This document shows positions 1 through 8,489 of a DNA stretch of 64,000 bases, piece by piece; positions within the stretch are counted from its first letter, which is position 1; every line of letters starts with the position of its first letter. The stretch is from Pelagibacteraceae bacterium AG-337-G04 (GTDB lineage Bacteria; Pseudomonadota; Alphaproteobacteria; Pelagibacterales; Pelagibacteraceae), in contig QBZW01000001.1 in assembly GCA_003282205.1 (NCBI GenBank), positions 29,205 through 93,204 of the forward strand, given 5' to 3'. The notes beneath the pieces are model-generated. The model saw only the letters and a list, made by a program, of their open reading frames with translations. It was not told the origin of the DNA and made no database searches. Position numbers and translations under genes: made by a program.

Positions 1-354
1 GTTGAAAATAAAATTATTTCTGATTGCTGTGAGGCATTAATTGGAGCAATTTATTTAGACAAAGGTTTTGAAGTTTCTAAAAGTTTTATTCTTAAGCTTT
101 GGAATAATTTAATCAACGATACGGAAACTACATTTATTGATGCTAAAACACAACTTCAAGAGTATTCTTTGAAGAACTTTAAAATATTGCCTAGCTATAA
201 ATTAGTTTCTAGCACAGGGCCTAGACATAAACCAAATTTTAAAGTTGGGGTAAAACTTAAAAATAGTTCGTATATTTATGCAATAGGATCCTCAAAGAAA
301 AATGCAGAACAATCTGCAGCCTCAGAACTTTTAAGAAAAATTAAACAAAAATGA
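1..354 (+). CDS. rnc: Ribonuclease III, C-terminal part (5' end outside window)
   Basis: The reading frame enters before base 1 and ends at the TGA at 352-354, giving the last 117 residues of ribonuclease III, which cuts double-stranded RNA during rRNA and mRNA processing. The first ~45 residues finish the catalytic domain (conserved EALIGAIYLD). Residues ~50-117 are a double-stranded RNA-binding domain, with GPRHKPNF and the helix GSSKKNAEQSAA. The stop overlaps recO by 4 bp (ATGA), so the two are translationally coupled. In most alphaproteobacteria era lies between rnc and recO; here it does not. The family assignment is firm; the N-terminal half cannot be judged. Confidence 0.95.
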   Translation, partial: VENKIISDCCEALIGAIYLDKGFEVSKSFILKLWNNLINDTETTFIDAKTQLQEYSLKNFKILPSYKLVSSTGPRHKPNFKVGVKLKNSSYIYAIGSSKKNAEQSAASELLRKIKQK

Positions 355-1025
355 ATTGGCAAGATAAAGGATATTTATTATCTTTGAATAAATATAATGA
401 AAACTCATCGATAGCTGAATTCTACACTGAAAATAATGGAAAAATAGTTGGTATCATTTTTGGCTCAACATCAAAAAAGATTAAGAGTTATTTATTAATA
501 GGTAATAAATTTCACATAAATTCAAAAATTAAAGAGGATGGTAGGCTAGGATATCTAAAAGTTGAGATTGATAAAATTAAAACGCCTATTTATTTAGAAA
601 ATAAAAAAAAATTATTTTGTATTATCTATTGCATGAATTTAGTTAAAATTCTCACTGTTGAAAATGAGAATAATGTTGAAATATTTAATCTTTTAGAAAA
701 ATTATTCACAATAATTGAACTTGATAATTGGCTTATTGAATTTTTGTATTTAGAGCTAAATATATTAAAGTCTATTGGATACGATATTAACTTTAAAGAT
801 TACGTGATTAATAAAAGTATTAATGGTCAAACTAAATATATTGTAAACTCAAATCAAAAAATCATACCAAATTTTTTAATTGATAAAAACATCGGTCCTG
901 AAAATTTAAAAGATATATATAATGGCTTTACCATAGTTGGAGATTTTTTGGATAAAACAATTATCAAACCTAATAACAAGAATTATCCTTCCTCAAGGAA
1001 TGATTTTGTTAATTTGTTGAAATAA
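351..1025 (+). CDS. recO: DNA repair protein RecO
   Basis: RecO (224 aa) loads RecA onto SSB-coated single strands in the RecFOR recombination pathway. The N-terminal ~80 residues fit the RecO OB fold (start MNWQDKGYLLSLNKYNENSS, then EFYTENNGKIVGIIFGS). The rest is the helical domain, with the LEKLFTIIELDNWLIEFLYLELNIL stretch split over two helices. I see no cysteine cluster of the kind that binds zinc in some RecO proteins. The ATG sits inside the end of rnc (4 bp overlap), and the gene ends against hemB, which is convergent and begins its stop at the next base. Divergent sequence but typical length and position. Confidence 0.88.
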   Translation: MNWQDKGYLLSLNKYNENSSIAEFYTENNGKIVGIIFGSTSKKIKSYLLIGNKFHINSKIKEDGRLGYLKVEIDKIKTPIYLENKKKLFCIIYCMNLVKILTVENENNVEIFNLLEKLFTIIELDNWLIEFLYLELNILKSIGYDINFKDYVINKSINGQTKYIVNSNQKIIPNFLIDKNIGPENLKDIYNGFTIVGDFLDKTIIKPNNKNYPSSRNDFVNLLK

Positions 1026-2006
1026 TTAAAGATCAATTTGATCAGCAAAATAAGTTACAATACTGTTGGCTCCAGCTCTTTTGAATGAAATAAGAGACTC
1101 TTTTATTGAAGATTTGTCTATTAATTTTTTATTTATTCCATTCATTATTAAACTGTATTCACCAGAAACTTGATATGCAAATACTGGTATTTTGAAATTA
1201 TCTTTTACTTTTTTTATTATATCAAGATAGGGCATTCCAGGTTTAACCATAACCATGTCAGCACCTTCTTTTATATCTAATGAAACTTCTCTCAAAGACT
1301 CATCTGAATTTCGAAAATCCATTTGGTATGTTTTTTTATCACCTTTTAATAATTTTTTTGATCCAACAGCATCTCTAAATGGTCCATAAAAACTAGATGA
1401 AAATTTAACTGCATATGATAATATTAATACGTCGTTTAAATTATTTTTATCTAAAGCTGAGCGAATTTTACCAATTCTACCATCCATCATATCTGAGGGT
1501 GCGATTACATCACATCCCATCTTAGCTTGTAACACTGCTTGTTTGGTAAGTATTTCTAAAGTTTTATCATTTAGAATATTGTTATTCTTTAATAATCCAT
1601 CATGGCCGTGAGAAGTATAAGGATCTAAGGCTACATCACACATAATTCCAATTTTATTCTTAAATTTCTTTTTAATAAACTTTATTCCTCTGCAAACTAA
1701 ATTGTCTGGATTTAAAGCTTCAGAACCTATTTCATCTTTTTTTGTTGGGTTTGTATATGGAAACAAAGCAACCATAGGTATCCCTTTTTTTATTGCTTTA
1801 CTAACAACTGTATTTAACTTGTCTACACTGTATCTAAATATATTTGGCATAGATTTTATTGATTCTTTTCTATTTTTTCCTTCAATCAAGAAAATTGGAA
1901 GGATCAAATCACTATAAGATAAAGAACTTTCTTGAACTAATTTTCTAGACCAAGCAAATTTTCTTGATCTTCTTAGCCTTAAATTTGGGTATTTACCTGT
2001 AATCAT
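1026..2006 (-). CDS. hemB: Delta-aminolevulinic acid dehydratase (porphobilinogen synthase)
   Basis: HemB condenses two 5-aminolevulinate molecules into porphobilinogen for heme synthesis. Both Schiff-base lysines are present (YAVKFSSSFYGPFRDA and MVMVKPGMPYLD). The metal-site segment reads DVALDPYTSHGHDG: the three zinc cysteines of the animal and yeast enzymes are replaced by Ala/Asp, the Mg-dependent type usual in alphaproteobacteria. I chose the ATG at 2006 (MITGKYPNLRLRRSRKF, 326 aa). An in-frame ATG at 2069 would add 21 residues unlike the family and almost reach the divergent gene at 2075. Convergent with recO, with no gap. Confidence 0.95.
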   Translation of the reverse strand: MITGKYPNLRLRRSRKFAWSRKLVQESSLSYSDLILPIFLIEGKNRKESIKSMPNIFRYSVDKLNTVVSKAIKKGIPMVALFPYTNPTKKDEIGSEALNPDNLVCRGIKFIKKKFKNKIGIMCDVALDPYTSHGHDGLLKNNNILNDKTLEILTKQAVLQAKMGCDVIAPSDMMDGRIGKIRSALDKNNLNDVLILSYAVKFSSSFYGPFRDAVGSKKLLKGDKKTYQMDFRNSDESLREVSLDIKEGADMVMVKPGMPYLDIIKKVKDNFKIPVFAYQVSGEYSLIMNGINKKLIDKSSIKESLISFKRAGANSIVTYFADQIDL

Positions 2007-2074
2007 ATTGTATTTTATTATGCGACAAAATCTATTATACAAATATATATATAAATGAGTAGAAAACAATCTCC

Positions 2075-2719
2075 ATGATATACAATAAAAATAAAATTGT
2101 GAATTTAAATTTACATGATCAAACTGATAGAGTTTTAGATTTTAGTGATTTTCAAAAACAGACTATACAATTTGATATTGATAAACTTCAAGATGCCTAC
2201 AACCAAATTACTCAAATTAAAAAATTTGATGATGGGGGAGGTGTAACTAATTTTGGTGCAATTTCATTAACACAAATACCAGGAGACCCTGATTCAATAA
2301 AAGGTAGTAAAGCTCGAGGTGTTTATTGGACTAAGCCAGATAAATCTGGGAAAGAAGTTTCAAGAGATGTGGATATAGATGAGTCTAAATACAGTGAATT
2401 CATAAGAGATTACGAAAATACTTATTTTAAAGAAGTTTATGATGTTCTTTCATCAAAATATAAATTAGGCAGAGTAAGAATTTTATTAAAAGAACCAAGA
2501 TCAACATTAAGCTGGCATAGGGATCCAGAACCTAGATTGCATATACCAATTATAACAAATCCAGGATGCTTGATGGTTATAGATAATGTGGCTAAGCATA
2601 TGCCTGCTGATGGATCAGTTTGGGTTACTAACAATACAAAATATCATAATGCATTTAATGGTGGTGAAGAAAATAGAATACACCTTGTTGCTTGTGTTTT
2701 AGATTATAAATTTAATTAA
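2075..2719 (+). CDS. 2-oxoglutarate/Fe(II) oxygenase, aspartyl/asparaginyl beta-hydroxylase type
   Basis: This 214-aa protein looks like a member of the aspartyl/asparaginyl beta-hydroxylase superfamily, which hydroxylates side chains using Fe(II), O2 and 2-oxoglutarate. The C-terminal half carries the expected landmarks: RLHIPI with an iron-ligand His near residue 154, a second His in KYHNAFNGG near residue 190, and an Arg in ENRIHLV near 200 for the 2-oxoglutarate carboxylate. A preceding HRDPEPR segment gives extra possible ligands. The N-terminal ~100 residues are not recognised. It is divergent from hemB and only 1 bp upstream of rpiB. The substrate cannot be told from sequence; a small-molecule or peptide hydroxylase are both possible. 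Confidence 0.75.
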   Translation: MIYNKNKIVNLNLHDQTDRVLDFSDFQKQTIQFDIDKLQDAYNQITQIKKFDDGGGVTNFGAISLTQIPGDPDSIKGSKARGVYWTKPDKSGKEVSRDVDIDESKYSEFIRDYENTYFKEVYDVLSSKYKLGRVRILLKEPRSTLSWHRDPEPRLHIPIITNPGCLMVIDNVAKHMPADGSVWVTNNTKYHNAFNGGEENRIHLVACVLDYKFN

Positions 2720-2720
2720 T

Positions 2721-3140
2721 TTGAAAAAAATTTATATTGCATCTGATCACGCTGGATTTAAGTTAAAAGAAAGTATTAAAAGAGAGTTCTCATCAAGATT
2801 TAAAGTTTTAGATTTAGGTCCAAAACATTCAAAAAAATCGGTAAACTACCCAGATTATGCCCATAAATTATCAAAAAAAATAAAAAATGAAAATGTGGGC
2901 ATTTTAGTATGTGGTTCAGGTATGGGTATGTCAATGACTGCTAATAAGCATAAAAATATAAGAGCTGCATTATGTTATTCGGTAAAAAACGTTAAATTAT
3001 CTAGATTGCATAATGATGCAAATGTTATTACATTAGGAGAAAGGTTGATTAGTAAAAATTTAGCCTTTAGATGTGTAAATGCATTTTTAAATACTAAATT
3101 TGAAGGTGGAAGACATTTAAAAAGAGTTAAAAAAATATAA
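2721..3140 (+). CDS. rpiB: Ribose-5-phosphate isomerase B
   Basis: RpiB (139 aa) interconverts ribose 5-phosphate and ribulose 5-phosphate in the pentose phosphate pathway. The family start [16 protein letters not shown], the VNYPDYAH segment and the anion-hole/active-site stretch [17 protein letters not shown] (with the catalytic Cys) are all present, followed by [17 protein letters not shown]. The start codon is TTG at 2721, one base after the preceding stop; no ATG upstream gives a family-like N-terminus. It begins the usual alphaproteobacterial rpiB-glyA-nrdR-rib run. Confidence 0.95.
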   Translation: MKKIYIASDHAGFKLKESIKREFSSRFKVLDLGPKHSKKSVNYPDYAHKLSKKIKNENVGILVCGSGMGMSMTANKHKNIRAALCYSVKNVKLSRLHNDANVITLGERLISKNLAFRCVNAFLNTKFEGGRHLKRVKKI

Positions 3141-3144
3141 AATT

Positions 3145-4455
3145 ATGTCAAGTGAAACAAAATATTTAAACAGTGATTACAAAGACTTTTTTGAAAAAAG
3201 TTTATTAGATAGTGATCCAGAAATTTATAAAGCTATTAATGATGAGTTAGTAAGACAACAAAATCATATAGAATTAATTGCCTCTGAAAATATTGTATCA
3301 CAAGCAGTCCTTGAAGCTCAAGGTTCAGTATTAACAAATAAGTATGCTGAAGGCTATCCTGGCAAAAGATATTATAATGGTTGTGAACATGTTGATGTAG
3401 CTGAACAATTAGCTATAGATAGACTTAAAGAATTATTTAATTGTAAATTTGCCAACGCTCAACCACACTCGGGGGCACAGGCAAACGGTGCAGTATTTTT
3501 AGCCTTGTTAAAACCTGGCGATACTTTTATGGGAATGAGTTTGAATTCAGGGGGACACATTACTCATGGTCTAAAAATTTCAATGTCAGGTAAGTGGTTT
3601 AATGCAATTGGATATGAAGTTGATAAAGAATCTGAACTTATTGATTATGAAAATGTTGAAAAACTTGCGCTTGATCACAAACCTAAACTTATTATAGCTG
3701 GAGGTAGTGCTTATTCAAGAGTGATTGATTTTAAAAGATTTAGAGAAATTGCTGACAAGGTAGGAGCATATTTGATGGTTGATATGGCTCATTTTTCCGG
3801 TTTGGTTGCTGGTAAAGGATATCCAAATCCATGTGACTATGCTCATGTAGTTACATCAACTACTCATAAAGTATTTAGAAGTGCAAGAGGTGGAATTATA
3901 TTAACTAATCAAGAAGACCTTTCTAAAAAATTTAATACTGCAGTTTTCCCTGGATATCAAGGAGGACCACTTATGCATATTATAGCTGCTAAAGCTGTTG
4001 GTTTTAAAGAGGCATTAAAACCTGAATTTAAAGATTATATTAAAACTGTTTTAGCAAACGCTAAAATTTTAGCTGAGACGTTAAAAAATAATGGCTTTAA
4101 AATTTATTCAGGTGGGACAGATACACATCTAATGTTGGTTGACCTAAGACCTTTTAATGTAAAAGGTAATGTTGCTGCAGAAAGCCTTTCTAGAGCAAAC
4201 ATAACATGTAATAAAAATGGTATTCCATTTGATAATGAAAGCCCAATGATAACTTCTGGTATAAGACTTGGATCTCAGGCTGCTACAACTAGAGGATTTG
4301 GGTTGAAAGAATTTCAAATAGTAGGTGATTTAATAACAAAAACTATTAAAGGTTTAGCTGCAAACCCCGAGAATAACTCTAAAACTGAGGATGAAGTAAG
4401 AAAAGAAGTTGTTAGCCTCTGCTCAAATTTTCCTATATATAAGCATCTAGGTTAA
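3145..4455 (+). CDS. glyA: Serine hydroxymethyltransferase
   Basis: GlyA (436 aa) is the PLP enzyme that interconverts serine and glycine and charges tetrahydrofolate with one-carbon units. Recognisable parts are the N-terminal [20 protein letters not shown], the [17 protein letters not shown] segment, and the PLP-lysine motif [15 protein letters not shown]. The C-terminal domain ([17 protein letters not shown]) is complete. Four bases separate it from rpiB and nine from nrdR. Glycine/serine metabolism is a known bottleneck in SAR11, so this gene matters for growth; that is family knowledge, not something seen here. Confidence 0.97.
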   Translation: MSSETKYLNSDYKDFFEKSLLDSDPEIYKAINDELVRQQNHIELIASENIVSQAVLEAQGSVLTNKYAEGYPGKRYYNGCEHVDVAEQLAIDRLKELFNCKFANAQPHSGAQANGAVFLALLKPGDTFMGMSLNSGGHITHGLKISMSGKWFNAIGYEVDKESELIDYENVEKLALDHKPKLIIAGGSAYSRVIDFKRFREIADKVGAYLMVDMAHFSGLVAGKGYPNPCDYAHVVTSTTHKVFRSARGGIILTNQEDLSKKFNTAVFPGYQGGPLMHIIAAKAVGFKEALKPEFKDYIKTVLANAKILAETLKNNGFKIYSGGTDTHLMLVDLRPFNVKGNVAAESLSRANITCNKNGIPFDNESPMITSGIRLGSQAATTRGFGLKEFQIVGDLITKTIKGLAANPENNSKTEDEVRKEVVSLCSNFPIYKHLG

Positions 4456-4464
4456 TTTAATCTT

Positions 4465-4923
4465 ATGATATGTCCTATATGTAAAAAAGGCGATACGTCT
4501 GTTGTCGACTCTCGACCAACAGAAGATGGCACAACAATTAGAAGAAGAAGGCTATGCACATGTGGACAAAGATTTACTACTTTTGAAAGAGTACAATTTA
4601 GAGAATTAACAGTAATCAAAAAGAATGGAAGAAAATCGACATTTGATAGAGAAAAACTTTCAAAATCTATTTATGTTGCATTAAAAAAAAGACCAATTGA
4701 TACAGAAACAACTGAAAAATTTATTTCAAAAATAAGCAGGTCGCTTGAAGAATTAGGTCAAAGTGAAATATTGTCAAATACGATAGGAACCATGGTTATG
4801 GAGGGTTTAAAGGAACTTGATCCTGTAGCTTATGTTCGATTTGCATCAGTCTATAGAAACTTCAGAGAAGAAAAAGACTTTGTTCAATTTGTGGATAAAA
4901 TTGATGTCTTTAAAAAAAGGTAA
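4465..4923 (+). CDS. nrdR: Transcriptional repressor NrdR
   Basis: NrdR (152 aa) is the nucleotide-sensing repressor of ribonucleotide reductase genes. It has an N-terminal zinc ribbon (MICPICKKG ... [19 protein letters not shown]) and an ATP-cone domain ([17 protein letters not shown]). The second half of the zinc ribbon reads CxC (CTC) instead of the common CxxC, one residue shorter; the codons TGC-ACA-TGT are unambiguous. The last 20 bases overlap the start of ribD in another frame. Position between glyA and ribD is the conserved alphaproteobacterial one. Confidence 0.95.
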   Translation: MICPICKKGDTSVVDSRPTEDGTTIRRRRLCTCGQRFTTFERVQFRELTVIKKNGRKSTFDREKLSKSIYVALKKRPIDTETTEKFISKISRSLEELGQSEILSNTIGTMVMEGLKELDPVAYVRFASVYRNFREEKDFVQFVDKIDVFKKR

Positions 4924-6001
4924 TTATAAAGCATCCGATAAAAAAATAATGAACTTTGCTATTAATTTAGCAGAGAACAATAAGTATTTTACTGGAACGA
5001 ATCCATCTGTAGGATGTGTAATTGTAAAAAATAATAAAATCTTATCATTTGCAACGACTAATAATGGCGGAAGACCACATGCAGAAAGTCTTGCTTTAAA
5101 TAAAAATAAATATAACAAAGGAACATCACTTTACTCGACACTTGAACCATGTTCTCATCATGGAGTAACACCTCCTTGCACAAATTTAATAATAAAAAAT
5201 AAAGTAAAGAAAGTTTATTATTCAATTGAAGATAAAGATTTAAGAACTTTTAACAAAACTAAAAAGATTTTAAAGTCTAAAAAAATAGTTGCTATATCAG
5301 GACTTCAAAAACAAAACGTAAAGAATCTCTACAATGAATATAATTATATAAGATCTAAGAAAGCACCATATATAATTGGTAAAATTGCGACTTCATCAAA
5401 TTTTAATATTTTAAGGAATAATTCTCCAATAACAAATATACATTCAAAAAATGTTTCACATATTTTAAGATTTCAAAATCATGCAATATTAACATCTTAC
5501 AAGACAATTAATACAGATAACCCTAAACTTAATTGTAGATTAAATGGATTAGAGAAGTTTTCACCTAAAGTAGTTGTAATTGATAAAAATTTAAAAATAA
5601 AAATTAATTCTTATGTAGTTAAAAATTCAACAAAAAGTAAAATAATTATATTTCACTGTTCTAAAAATATTTCAAAAATTAGATTATTAAAAAATAGAGG
5701 TGTTAAGCTTATTTATCAAAATGTGAATAACAGTAAGAATTTCAATCTTAGAGAAATTTGTAAAAAACTTTATACATTTGGACTGCATAAGTTATTAGTG
5801 GAGACAGGCAAGGATTTAATGACTAATTTTCTTAATGAAAATTTATTAAATGAATTTTACTTCTTCAAAAGCGACAAAATAATCTCTAATAGAGATAAAA
5901 TTAATATATCTTCATTAGTAAAAATGATTAATAAAAAATATAAAAATAAAAAAAAAATAAACACATATTTGGATAAAGACACGCTTACTCACTATTACTA
6001 A
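4904..6001 (+). CDS. ribD: Bifunctional pyrimidine deaminase/reductase RibD
   Basis: RibD deaminates and then reduces the pyrimidine intermediate in riboflavin synthesis. The deaminase half has [11 protein letters not shown], the zinc and catalytic residues HAE, and [11 protein letters not shown]. The reductase half spans about residues 150-365 ([26 protein letters not shown]). The ATG at 4904 gives [16 protein letters not shown], in line with family N-termini (365 aa), and overlaps nrdR by 20 bp. An in-frame ATG at 4832 would run further back inside nrdR and is unlikely. The C-terminal domain is divergent and Lys/Asn-rich, as throughout this genome. Confidence 0.93.
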   Translation: MSLKKGNYKASDKKIMNFAINLAENNKYFTGTNPSVGCVIVKNNKILSFATTNNGGRPHAESLALNKNKYNKGTSLYSTLEPCSHHGVTPPCTNLIIKNKVKKVYYSIEDKDLRTFNKTKKILKSKKIVAISGLQKQNVKNLYNEYNYIRSKKAPYIIGKIATSSNFNILRNNSPITNIHSKNVSHILRFQNHAILTSYKTINTDNPKLNCRLNGLEKFSPKVVVIDKNLKIKINSYVVKNSTKSKIIIFHCSKNISKIRLLKNRGVKLIYQNVNNSKNFNLREICKKLYTFGLHKLLVETGKDLMTNFLNENLLNEFYFFKSDKIISNRDKINISSLVKMINKKYKNKKKINTYLDKDTLTHYY

Positions 6002-6002
6002 A

Positions 6003-6596
6003 ATGTTTAATGGAATTATATTTAACAAAGGCACAATTAAAAGAATCGAAAAAAGAGCAAAGGGTGTTGATTTATTTATAAAATCTTCATTGAACGTTTC
6101 AAATAAAAATCTTGGAATTTCAATTTCTTGTGATGGAGTTTGTCTAACATTAATTGCTTATAAAAATAAGACTTTAAAATTTTATCTATCAAATGAAACA
6201 TTGACTAAATCAAAATTTAGAAATATTAAAATTGGAGATGAAATTAATTTAGAAAAACCATTAAAATTTGGTGATAATATTTCAGGACATATCTGCCAGG
6301 GTCATGTTGATACAGTTTGCTCTGTAAAAAGTATAAAGAAAGTTGATAAATCAAATATTTTTGAATTTAAAATAACAAAATCACTTAAGAAGCAATTGGT
6401 AGAAAAAGCCTCTATTCTAATAAATGGAGTATCACTAACAATATCCAAAATAAAAAAAAATTCTTTTGAAATATGGATTATCCCTCACACATTAAAACTA
6501 ACTAATTTAATCAAATTAAAAAAAAATGATTTGGTTAATGTCGAGATTGATATTATGTCAAAATATTTAAAAAAATTTATCAATGAAAAAAAATAA
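6003..6596 (+). CDS. ribE: Riboflavin synthase alpha chain
   Basis: This 197-aa trimeric enzyme dismutates two lumazine molecules to riboflavin. It has the family start MFNGIIFNKGTIK (MFTGII in most members) and two repeated lumazine-binding barrels. Each barrel has a GVCLT or GVSLT motif (DGVCLTLIAY near residue 43, NGVSLTISKIK near 140), and the SGHICQGHVD segment marks the junction. It follows ribD by 1 bp and overlaps ribBA by 14 bp. Also called ribC in some species. Confidence 0.95.
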   Translation: MFNGIIFNKGTIKRIEKRAKGVDLFIKSSLNVSNKNLGISISCDGVCLTLIAYKNKTLKFYLSNETLTKSKFRNIKIGDEINLEKPLKFGDNISGHICQGHVDTVCSVKSIKKVDKSNIFEFKITKSLKKQLVEKASILINGVSLTISKIKKNSFEIWIIPHTLKLTNLIKLKKNDLVNVEIDIMSKYLKKFINEKK

Positions 6597-7698
6597 TTTT
6601 AGCTCAATAGAAAGTATAATTAAGACAGTTAAGAAAAATGGAATGTATATTCTTGTTGATGATGAAAGCAAACATGAAGAAATGGAGAATGAAGGAGATT
6701 TAGTAATTTCTACCTCAGCTGTAAATCCAAAACATATTAATTTTATGGCTAAACATGCAAGAGGATTAATCTGTTTAGCAATGGATAATGCACAATCAAA
6801 AAAAATTGGATTAACCTTAGCTTCACCAGTAAATCAATCTAGGAGTAAAACAGCATTTACATATTCTATAGAAGCAAAAAAAGGTGTCACAACAGGTATA
6901 TCAGCTTATGATCGAGCAAAAACTATTAAAGTTGCTTCAAATAAAAATGCTAAAAAGAACGATATTGTATCACCAGGCCATGTTTTTCCAGTAATAGCTA
7001 GAGATGGAGGAGTTCTTGTTAGAGCAGGTCATACTGAAGCATCAGTTGATATATCAAAACTTGCCAAAAAGAACAATTCAGCTGTTATTTGTGAAATCAT
7101 GGCAGATGATGGAAAAATGGCTACTGGTAAAACATTATTTAATTTTGCTAAAAGACATAAACTTAAAATAGGAAAGATTGAAGATTTAATTGCCTATAGA
7201 TTAAAGAGGGAAAAACTAATCAAATTAAAAAAAACTTCTTCAATAATTGTTCAGAAACAAAAATTTAAAATAAAAGTATTTGAAAATATCCTTGATGGGT
7301 CTGAAAATTTTGCATTGATTAAAGGATCCTTGAAAAGGGGTATTGTCCCTAGATTAAGAGTAATTTCATCAAACGTAGTTCAAAATTATTTAATTAATCA
7401 AAAATTGCCAAATTCATTTGATAAAACAATTACTTATTTCAAAAAATATAATAATTGTGTTCTTGTATTTATAAGAGACCCTAATTTGAAATCAGTTACT
7501 CAAACACTTAAACAGTATAAAAGTAAAACCTTCTATAAAAAAGGTCACGATAAATTGATTAGAAACTACGGTATTGGAGCCCAAATTATTAAATCTTTAA
7601 ACATTAAAAATATGATACTTGTTACTAGATCAAAAAAAAAAGTGATAGGATTAGATGGTTATGGAATTAAAATTAAAAAACAGGAAATTATAAAGTGA
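6583..7698 (+). CDS. ribB: 3,4-dihydroxy-2-butanone 4-phosphate synthase with degenerate GTP cyclohydrolase II-like domain
   Basis: Residues ~1-205 are a complete DHBP synthase, which makes the four-carbon riboflavin precursor from ribulose 5-phosphate: DDESKHEEMENEGDLV, HARGLICLAM, TGISAYDRA and GHVFPVIARDGGVLVRAGHTEA are intact. Residues ~205-371 occupy the place of GTP cyclohydrolase II in RibBA fusions. The zinc cysteines and the RCDC core are missing; in their place is GIVPRLRVISSNVVQNYL. The late RNYGIGAQII and TRSKKKVIGLDGYGI segments still resemble the family. I infer only the RibB activity works, so GTP cyclohydrolase II must be encoded elsewhere. The stop overlaps ribH by 4 bp. Confidence 0.9.
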   Translation: MKKNNFSSIESIIKTVKKNGMYILVDDESKHEEMENEGDLVISTSAVNPKHINFMAKHARGLICLAMDNAQSKKIGLTLASPVNQSRSKTAFTYSIEAKKGVTTGISAYDRAKTIKVASNKNAKKNDIVSPGHVFPVIARDGGVLVRAGHTEASVDISKLAKKNNSAVICEIMADDGKMATGKTLFNFAKRHKLKIGKIEDLIAYRLKREKLIKLKKTSSIIVQKQKFKIKVFENILDGSENFALIKGSLKRGIVPRLRVISSNVVQNYLINQKLPNSFDKTITYFKKYNNCVLVFIRDPNLKSVTQTLKQYKSKTFYKKGHDKLIRNYGIGAQIIKSLNIKNMILVTRSKKKVIGLDGYGIKIKKQEIIK

Positions 7699-8081
7699 AA
7701 AAAAAAATTCTTATTGTTTTGGCAAGTTATTATAAAAATATTGCTGGGTCTTTATTAAAAAATGCAAAATATAAAATTAAGAATAAATGTAGTATAAAGG
7801 TGATTAGCGTACCTGGCGCGTTTGAGATACCAGTTACTATAGCAAAAAATTTAAATAAATTTGATGGATTCATCGCTTTAGGTTGTGTGATTAAAGGTCA
7901 AACGCCTCATTTTGAATTTATATCAAAGGCAACTACTGATGCATTAATGACATTATCAATTACGTCTAAGAAACCTGTAGGAAACGGTGTGATTACCTGC
8001 TTAAACAAAAAACAAGCTATTGCACGTGGCAGGAAAGGCTCAGAAGCAGCTGAGGCAGTTTTATCTGTTATATCTCAATAA
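7695..8081 (+). CDS. ribH: 6,7-dimethyl-8-ribityllumazine synthase
   Basis: RibH (128 aa, slightly short of the usual ~150) joins the DHBP and pyrimidine precursors to make lumazine, the substrate of riboflavin synthase. The substrate-binding VPGAFEIPVTIAKN, the ALGCVIKGQTPHFEFIS segment and the C-terminal NGVITCLNKKQAIAR and GSEAAEAVLSV are present. The start is GTG at 7695, inside the end of ribB (GTGA overlap). nusB follows after 3 bp. Confidence 0.95.
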   Translation: MKKKILIVLASYYKNIAGSLLKNAKYKIKNKCSIKVISVPGAFEIPVTIAKNLNKFDGFIALGCVIKGQTPHFEFISKATTDALMTLSITSKKPVGNGVITCLNKKQAIARGRKGSEAAEAVLSVISQ

Positions 8082-8084
8082 ATT

Positions 8085-8489
8085 ATGACAGTTCAATTTT
8101 CGCCACAAAGAAACCCAAGGGTAATAATTATACAAAAGCTTTACGGAAAACTTTTCAATAATGAGGAAAATATAACTTTTCCTAAACATAGATTCAAAAA
8201 ATTTATAAAAGATATTGTTAATGGAACTATTGAGAGAGAAGAGTTAATAAATATAGAAATTAATAATCATTTAGAGCAGGATCTGAAAATTCAAAATATG
8301 GATAAAGTTTTTCAAATCATTATAAAGAGTGCAATTTTTGAATTGTTGTATAAACCAAATACTTCAATCAAAATTATTATTAATGAATATTTGAAAGCAT
8401 CTAATTTTTTTATTGATGTTTCACAGACTAAATATTTAAACGCATTATTAGATAAAATTTCAAAAAAAATTAGAACAAGCAATGGATGA
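8085..8489 (+). CDS. nusB: Transcription antitermination factor NusB
   Basis: NusB (134 aa) binds boxA RNA with NusE and supports rRNA antitermination. The all-helical sequence has the family pattern: RNPRVIIIQKLYGKLF at the N-terminus, the central KVFQIIIKSAIFELL, then INEYLKASNFF and the C-terminal YLNALLDKISKKIR (usual family form FVNGVLDKI). It sits between ribH and thiL, overlapping thiL by 8 bp, the standard alphaproteobacterial order. Divergent but well supported by position and helix pattern. Confidence 0.9.
   Translation: MTVQFSPQRNPRVIIIQKLYGKLFNNEENITFPKHRFKKFIKDIVNGTIEREELINIEINNHLEQDLKIQNMDKVFQIIIKSAIFELLYKPNTSIKIIINEYLKASNFFIDVSQTKYLNALLDKISKKIRTSNG

Noticed and set aside
2007..2069. 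Longer HemB starting at the ATG at 2069
   Set aside because: The extra 21 residues do not resemble HemB and leave only 5 bp to the divergent gene; the ATG at 2006 gives the family N-terminus.
4456..4464. FMN riboswitch before the riboflavin genes
   Set aside because: The gaps between glyA, nrdR and ribD are a few bases or overlaps; there is no room for an aptamer.
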